This document shows, one piece after another, positions 13,503 to 16,304 of a stretch of DNA of 16,304 nucleotides. The position numbers were made by a program, and so were the translations under genes. The DNA is taken from the NCBI GenBank assembly GCA_021129895.1, contig JAJOKL010000152.1, positions 1 through 16,304 of the forward strand, read 5' to 3'. The DNA is from Candidatus Bipolaricaulota bacterium (GTDB lineage: Bacteria; Bipolaricaulota; Bipolaricaulia; Bipolaricaulales; Bipolaricaulaceae). Numbering within the stretch: the first letter of the stretch is position 1; each line of letters starts with the position of its first letter. The notes below the pieces were generated by a model. That model was not told where the DNA came from and did not search any database. It saw only the letters and a list, made by a program, of their open reading frames with translations.

Positions 13503-14037
13503 GGATGTTTTCCTCCACGTACTTGACGCCGGCCTCGAACGCCCGGCGGTTGAGGTCCCGGGTATGGGAGGGGACGGCGCCCAGGATGGCCTCCAGCATG
13601 GCCTCCTTGGAGACGGCCGGCCACAGGGCGGCCAGGGCCCCCAGCATCACCACGTTGGCCACGATCCTCTTCCCCAAGGACTCGGCGATCCGGGTGGCCG
13701 GGACCTCCACCACCCGCACGTCGTCCCTCTCCTCGTGCTCCACCAGGTCCTTGTCCAGGAGAAGAAGCCCCCCGGGTTTGAGCTCGTGGCCGAATTTCTC
13801 ATAGGCTTCCTGGGACATGATCACCGCCGCGTCCGGGACGCCTACCCGAGGGTAGTCGACCGGCCGGTCGGCCACCACCACCTCGGCGGAGCAGGCCCCG
13901 CCCCGGGCCTCCGGGCCGTAGGACTGGAACAGCACGGCGTGCTTCCCGTCGTGGAGCACGGCGGCCCGGCCGGTGATCCTCCCGGCGGAGATGATCCCCT
14001 GGCCCCCGAAACCAGCGAACCGGATTTCCTGGCGCAT
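13486..14037 (-). CDS. korC: 2-oxoacid:ferredoxin oxidoreductase, gamma subunit
   Basis: This 183-aa gamma subunit is recognised by F-A-G-F-G-G-Q-G-I near its start and by S-Y-G-P-E-A-R-G-G-A-C-S-A-E-V-V-V. It completes KorABCD. It is the first gene of the minus-strand array, whereas korD, korA and korB lie about 9.5 kb downstream beyond the Hdr, Mvh and fumarate reductase genes, an unusual split. The ATG at 14035-14037 has no clear SD; the reading frame is open further upstream, but the family motif begins right after this ATG. The stop TAG abuts the first heptamer array. Confidence 0.92.
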   Translation of the reverse strand: MRQEIRFAGFGGQGIISAGRITGRAAVLHDGKHAVLFQSYGPEARGGACSAEVVVADRPVDYPRVGVPDAAVIMSQEAYEKFGHELKPGGLLLLDKDLVEHEERDDVRVVEVPATRIAESLGKRIVANVVMLGALAALWPAVSKEAMLEAILGAVPSHTRDLNRRAFEAGVKYVEENIHAGSK

Positions 14038-14182
14038 TATCGGACTTGAGGAAGATACCGCGGCAGCGGGTTTGCACACATGACGGCGATCAGTTTTTTG
14101 CCTGTCCCCCGCCGGCCGTCTCCTCTCAGCCCGTTTCCCAGCCCAGACCAGGGGAGAAGGGGGCCGATATAATGTCCTTGCC
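14038..14182. promoter_or_regulatory. Divergent intergenic region between korC and rnc
   Basis: This 145-base gap should hold the promoter of the long minus-strand array. A weak -10-like TATCTT (plus-strand AAGATA, 14052-14057) is visible for that strand, but I see no convincing -35. On the plus strand a perfect TATAAT belongs to rnc. No heptamer arrays occur here or anywhere to the right. Confidence 0.35.
14168..14173 (+). promoter_or_regulatory. -10 box of rnc, consistent with a leaderless transcript
   Basis: A perfect TATAAT ends nine bases before the ATG of rnc. Transcription starting about seven bases downstream would begin at or just before the start codon, and no SD stands between them. 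No good -35 is visible 17 bases upstream. Confidence 0.6.
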
Positions 14183-14881
14183 ATGAAAGAAAGCGGCACA
14201 GAGCTCCTGTTGAAATTGGGCTTCCAGCTTCCCCAGGAACTGTTGCGGCAGGCCCTCACCCACTCCTCCTACGCCAACGAGACCGGGGAGGGGGAAGCCA
14301 ACGAGCGGTTGGAGTTTCTGGGGGACGCGGTGCTGGACCTGGCACTGGCCGATATCCTGTATCAGCGCTATCCGGACCGGGATGAGGGGGAACTCTCCAA
14401 GGTCCGGGCGGTGGTGGTGTCTCGCCCGGTGCTGGCCCAAGCGGCCCACCGACTCTGCCTGGGGGACTACCTGCGGCTGGGAAAGGGGGAGGAGCAGGCC
14501 GGAGGCCGGGACCGTCCCTCCATCCTGGCCGCCGCCCTGGAGGCGCTGCTGGGGGCGGTCTTCCTGACCCATGGGTACTCCCGGACCCGGGAGCTGGTGG
14601 AGGATCTTTTGGGGAAGGAGATAGAGCGGTACGCTGCCGAGCGGTCCCAGGATTACAAGTCGCTCCTGCAGCAACTGGGGCAGCGGCGCTTCGGGACCCT
14701 GCCCGCCTACACCCTGGTGGACTCGGAGGGCCCGGAGCACGAAAAGGTGTTCACGGTGGCGGTGGAGTTGGGAGGAAGCCAGGCTGTGGGCCGGGGGAGA
14801 TCCAAAAAGGAAGCAGAACAGGCGGCCGCCAAGCGCCTGTACCTACACTTGGAGGACGAAGACGCTGGCCGGGAAGGCTAG
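14183..14881 (+). CDS. rnc: Ribonuclease III
   Basis: This 232-aa double-strand-specific endoribonuclease processes rRNA and other structured RNAs. The signature N-E-R-L-E-F-L-G-D-A-V-L-D-L is at about residues 40-53, with the acidic residues of the active site, and a second acidic helix A-L-E-A-L-L-G-A-V-F lies near residue 115. A dsRNA-binding domain fills the C-terminus (D-Y-K-S-L-L-Q-Q-L through S-K-K-E-A-E-Q-A-A-A). Length is typical. The ATG (14183-14185) lacks an SD and follows a TATAAT closely. Its stop overlaps that of the convergent small gene (CTAG). As RNase III is common in bacteria and rare in archaea, it supports a bacterial source. Confidence 0.96.
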   Translation: MKESGTELLLKLGFQLPQELLRQALTHSSYANETGEGEANERLEFLGDAVLDLALADILYQRYPDRDEGELSKVRAVVVSRPVLAQAAHRLCLGDYLRLGKGEEQAGGRDRPSILAAALEALLGAVFLTHGYSRTRELVEDLLGKEIERYAAERSQDYKSLLQQLGQRRFGTLPAYTLVDSEGPEHEKVFTVAVELGGSQAVGRGRSKKEAEQAAAKRLYLHLEDEDAGREG

Positions 14882-15177
14882 CCCTGTTCCTTCAGCTCCT
14901 CCCGCAGGAGCTCCAAGCAGCGGCGGTACTCGTCTTGGGAGTAGATCACGTCCATACACCGGTGCTTGGCTTCCTCCCGGCGGCGGGCGGCCACCGCCTC
15001 CTGGTGTAAAGCCTCCACCCGTCCTGCCAGTTCCTCCTCCCCCGCTTCCCGCAGCGCCTCCGCCAGCGCCCCCAGCGCCGACTCGGGGAGGCGGATCACC
15101 CGGCCGGAGGAAAGGTCCTCCAGCCACAGCCCCGCCTGCTCACCCCCTTTAAGGTGGACCCTTAGATCCAGCTCCAC
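14878..15177 (-). CDS. Uncharacterised small helical protein (99 aa)
   Basis: I do not recognise this protein. It starts with GTG (15175-15177) after an ideal SD, GGAGGTGAGCC, which overlaps the stop of the upstream secreted-protein gene, so the two are coupled. The N-terminal 30 residues alternate as in beta strands (E-L-D-L-R-V-H-L, W-L-E-D-L, V-I-R-L), and residues about 35-99 are rich in Ala, Glu, Arg and Leu, suggesting helices or a coiled coil. Two cysteines lie in the C-terminal part. Its stop shares bases with the rnc stop. No transmembrane segment is visible, and function is unknown. Confidence 0.8.
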   Translation of the reverse strand: MELDLRVHLKGGEQAGLWLEDLSSGRVIRLPESALGALAEALREAGEEELAGRVEALHQEAVAARRREEAKHRCMDVIYSQDEYRRCLELLREELKEQG

Positions 15178-15180
15178 GGC

Positions 15181-15999
15181 TCACCTCCTATCCATAGGGT
15201 CCCAAAGCTCGTCCCACCAGCTCGGATAGAGCACTACGTCAGAGATCCGGAACCGTCCGCGGCTGCGGTAGACCTCCACCGGGTCCCCCTCCCGCAGGTC
15301 CAGCTTCCACACGCCTCCATCCAAGTCAGCCAGCAATACCACCCAGGGATCCAGGAATACAAAACCACCGATCCGCCTGCCCGGGATGCGGGCCACCTCG
15401 GTCGGCCCCTTCTCCCCCCACCGCCATAGTCGCCCTGGCAGGCGTCCCCCTGATGAGAGATACAGGGCACCTTCAGGATCGAAGGCGAAAAAGCCGTCCC
15501 AGTGAAAGTGAGCGGGGTCCCCACCGATCGCCACCGCTTCCTCGGCCACGCCCCCGGGGAGGAGCCGATAGATGGTGCCCCGTCCGGAGCCCGCCGTGCT
15601 GAAGTAGAGGACGGACCGACCCCCCTCCACCCGCAGCGCCAGGTCCACCACTGGCTGGGCGTGCCGATACAGGACCCAGGCCGGAAGTGGCCCCGCGGGG
15701 GAGAAGTGGACCACCCAGATCGCCCCCGACCCCGGCCGAGTGAAGTAGAGCTTGGACTGCCGCGGATCGAAGGCGAAGCTTTGGATGTGGCCGGCGGGGT
15801 TTGCGTACTCGATCCACTCATCGATCGCCACGATGCGGCCGCAAACGCAGCGGGCCTCCACCCCCCGGATCTCCCCGGGCAGGGTGGCCGCGCTGGTGAA
15901 GAGGAAGGTGAGCTCCGGATAGGGAGGCCGCAGGGGCTCCCCGGCCCAGCTTGCTCCCCCCAGAGCCAACACCAACAATATAGCCGCCAGTCTCTTCAT
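15181..15999 (-). CDS. Secreted beta-propeller-like protein, unknown function
   Basis: This 272-aa protein has a clear signal peptide, M-K-R-L-A-A-I-L-L-V-L-A-L-G-G-A-S-W-A, with likely cleavage near residue 19. The mature part repeats a blade-like pattern: S-F-A-F-D-P-R-Q-S-K-L-Y-F-T, V-D-L-A-L-R-V, F-F-A-F-D-P-E-G-A-L-Y-L-S and G-G-F-V-F-L-D-P-W-V-V-L-L-A-D. This resembles NHL or SMP-30-like propellers that bind ligands or metals outside the membrane. A C-V-C pair near residue 51 could be a metal or redox site. A GAAAGGGGGCAAG stretch precedes the ATG. The ligand is not predictable from sequence, and the propeller call is by pattern only. Confidence 0.75.
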   Translation of the reverse strand: MKRLAAILLVLALGGASWAGEPLRPPYPELTFLFTSAATLPGEIRGVEARCVCGRIVAIDEWIEYANPAGHIQSFAFDPRQSKLYFTRPGSGAIWVVHFSPAGPLPAWVLYRHAQPVVDLALRVEGGRSVLYFSTAGSGRGTIYRLLPGGVAEEAVAIGGDPAHFHWDGFFAFDPEGALYLSSGGRLPGRLWRWGEKGPTEVARIPGRRIGGFVFLDPWVVLLADLDGGVWKLDLREGDPVEVYRSRGRFRISDVVLYPSWWDELWDPMDRR

Positions 16000-16020
16000 C
16001 TTGCCCCCTTTCCCAGAGCT

Positions 16021-16050
16021 AGCCTAGCGCGCCGGGAGGGGCTCCGTCAA
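16021..16050 (-). promoter_or_regulatory. Probable promoter of the secreted propeller gene
   Basis: On the minus strand TTGACG (16045-16050) is followed after 18 bases by TAGGCT (16021-16026), giving a start near 16014 and a leader of about 15 bases before the ATG at 15999. The match to the vegetative consensus is moderate. Confidence 0.4.
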
Positions 16051-16060
16051 CCCCGCTCCA

Positions 16061-16088
16061 TTGGCATTCCACGGTTTCTCCATAAAAT
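16061..16088 (+). promoter_or_regulatory. Probable promoter of the plus-strand exported-protein gene
   Basis: TTGGCA (16061-16066), a 16-base spacer and TAAAAT (16083-16088) form a good vegetative-type promoter. Initiation near 16095 would leave a leader of about 45 bases. It is back-to-back with the minus-strand promoter. Confidence 0.5.
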
Positions 16089-16140
16089 CTCCATCCAAGG
16101 CGGGCAGCCTTGAGGCAGCCCGACTGGGGAAAGGGGGAAG

Positions 16141-16304
16141 ATGACCAGGGGAAAGGTGCGGGCAGTGTTGGTTCGGATCGGGGTCGTTCTCGCCTTGTCT
16201 TGGATGCTCGTTTCGACTGGGGTTGCCTATACCCCGCCCTGTCCCCATCCGGACCAGGACCCCCTTCCGCCCCCGCCAGGCCTCAAGGTGGGTCCCCAGG
16301 TAGG
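16141..16304 (+). CDS. Exported protein, 5' end only
   Basis: The first 54 codons are present, with no stop before the window edge. The ATG follows AAAGGGGGAAG, a usable SD, and nearly the same sequence precedes the divergent propeller gene. The N-terminus has basic residues (R3, K5, R7, R12) and then a hydrophobic stretch (I-G-V-V-L-A-L-S-W-M-L-V) ending near V-A-Y, a signal peptide or anchor. What follows is Pro-rich (T-P-P-C-P-H-P-D-Q-D-P-L-P-P-P-P). The family cannot be told from this piece. Confidence 0.6.
   Translation, partial: MTRGKVRAVLVRIGVVLALSWMLVSTGVAYTPPCPHPDQDPLPPPPGLKVGPQV

Overview
The window is high-GC DNA, probably from a thermophilic or anaerobic autotrophic bacterium. 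RNase III argues for a bacterium, although many other genes resemble methanogen-type energy genes. The combination recalls deep-branching candidate phyla such as Bipolaricaulota (Acetothermia). That placement is a guess from gene content and was not computed.

Positions 1-14037 are one long minus-strand array with short or overlapping junctions. In transcription order it holds korC, hdrA, mvhD, mvhG, mvhA, a hydrogenase maturation protease, hdrC, a four-helix-bundle (23S rRNA IVS-type) protein, hdrB, a fumarate reductase/succinate dehydrogenase FeS subunit and flavoprotein, korD, korA, korB, fumarase alpha, a second four-helix-bundle protein, and the first codons of a probable fumarase beta. 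Together they read as an H2-to-carbon module. MvhADG would oxidise H2, HdrA would bifurcate electrons, HdrBC/FrdAB would reduce fumarate or a disulfide, and reduced ferredoxin would drive 2-oxoglutarate synthase in a reductive TCA cycle. Coupling of fumarate reductase to the Hdr-Mvh complex is an inference from gene order.

The most unusual content is about 15 short tandem arrays of a 7-bp unit, GTGACGC/GTGACGG, all within 47-13486. Their orientation follows reading logic. Read as GCGTCAC on the coding strand, an array is open in all three frames and encodes a cyclic A-S-R-V-T-R-H peptide. Read as GTGACGC, three units put a TGA in every frame. Arrays at gene 3' ends are in the stop orientation; arrays at gene 5' ends or inside genes are in the open orientation. 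Paired inverted arrays enclose both four-helix-bundle genes, and shorter inverted pairs sit at korB/fumA, mvhD/mvhG and korC/hdrA. The end of each four-helix-bundle gene carries a Shine-Dalgarno and ATG that reads outward into the repeat, and at hdrB this gives the downstream gene its present start. This looks like a reading-frame-tolerant insertion cassette.

Three genes carry lesions: mvhG has a frameshift at a G9 tract, hdrA has a one-base frameshift near its 5' end, and the fumarate reductase flavoprotein appears to lack about 65 residues of its FAD fold. These may be real decay or assembly errors.

Positions 14038-16304 have none of the heptamer arrays. They hold a divergent rnc (RNase III) with a TATAAT box almost at its start codon, a small unknown gene converging on rnc, a secreted beta-propeller-like protein, divergent promoters, and the start of another exported protein cut by the right edge.
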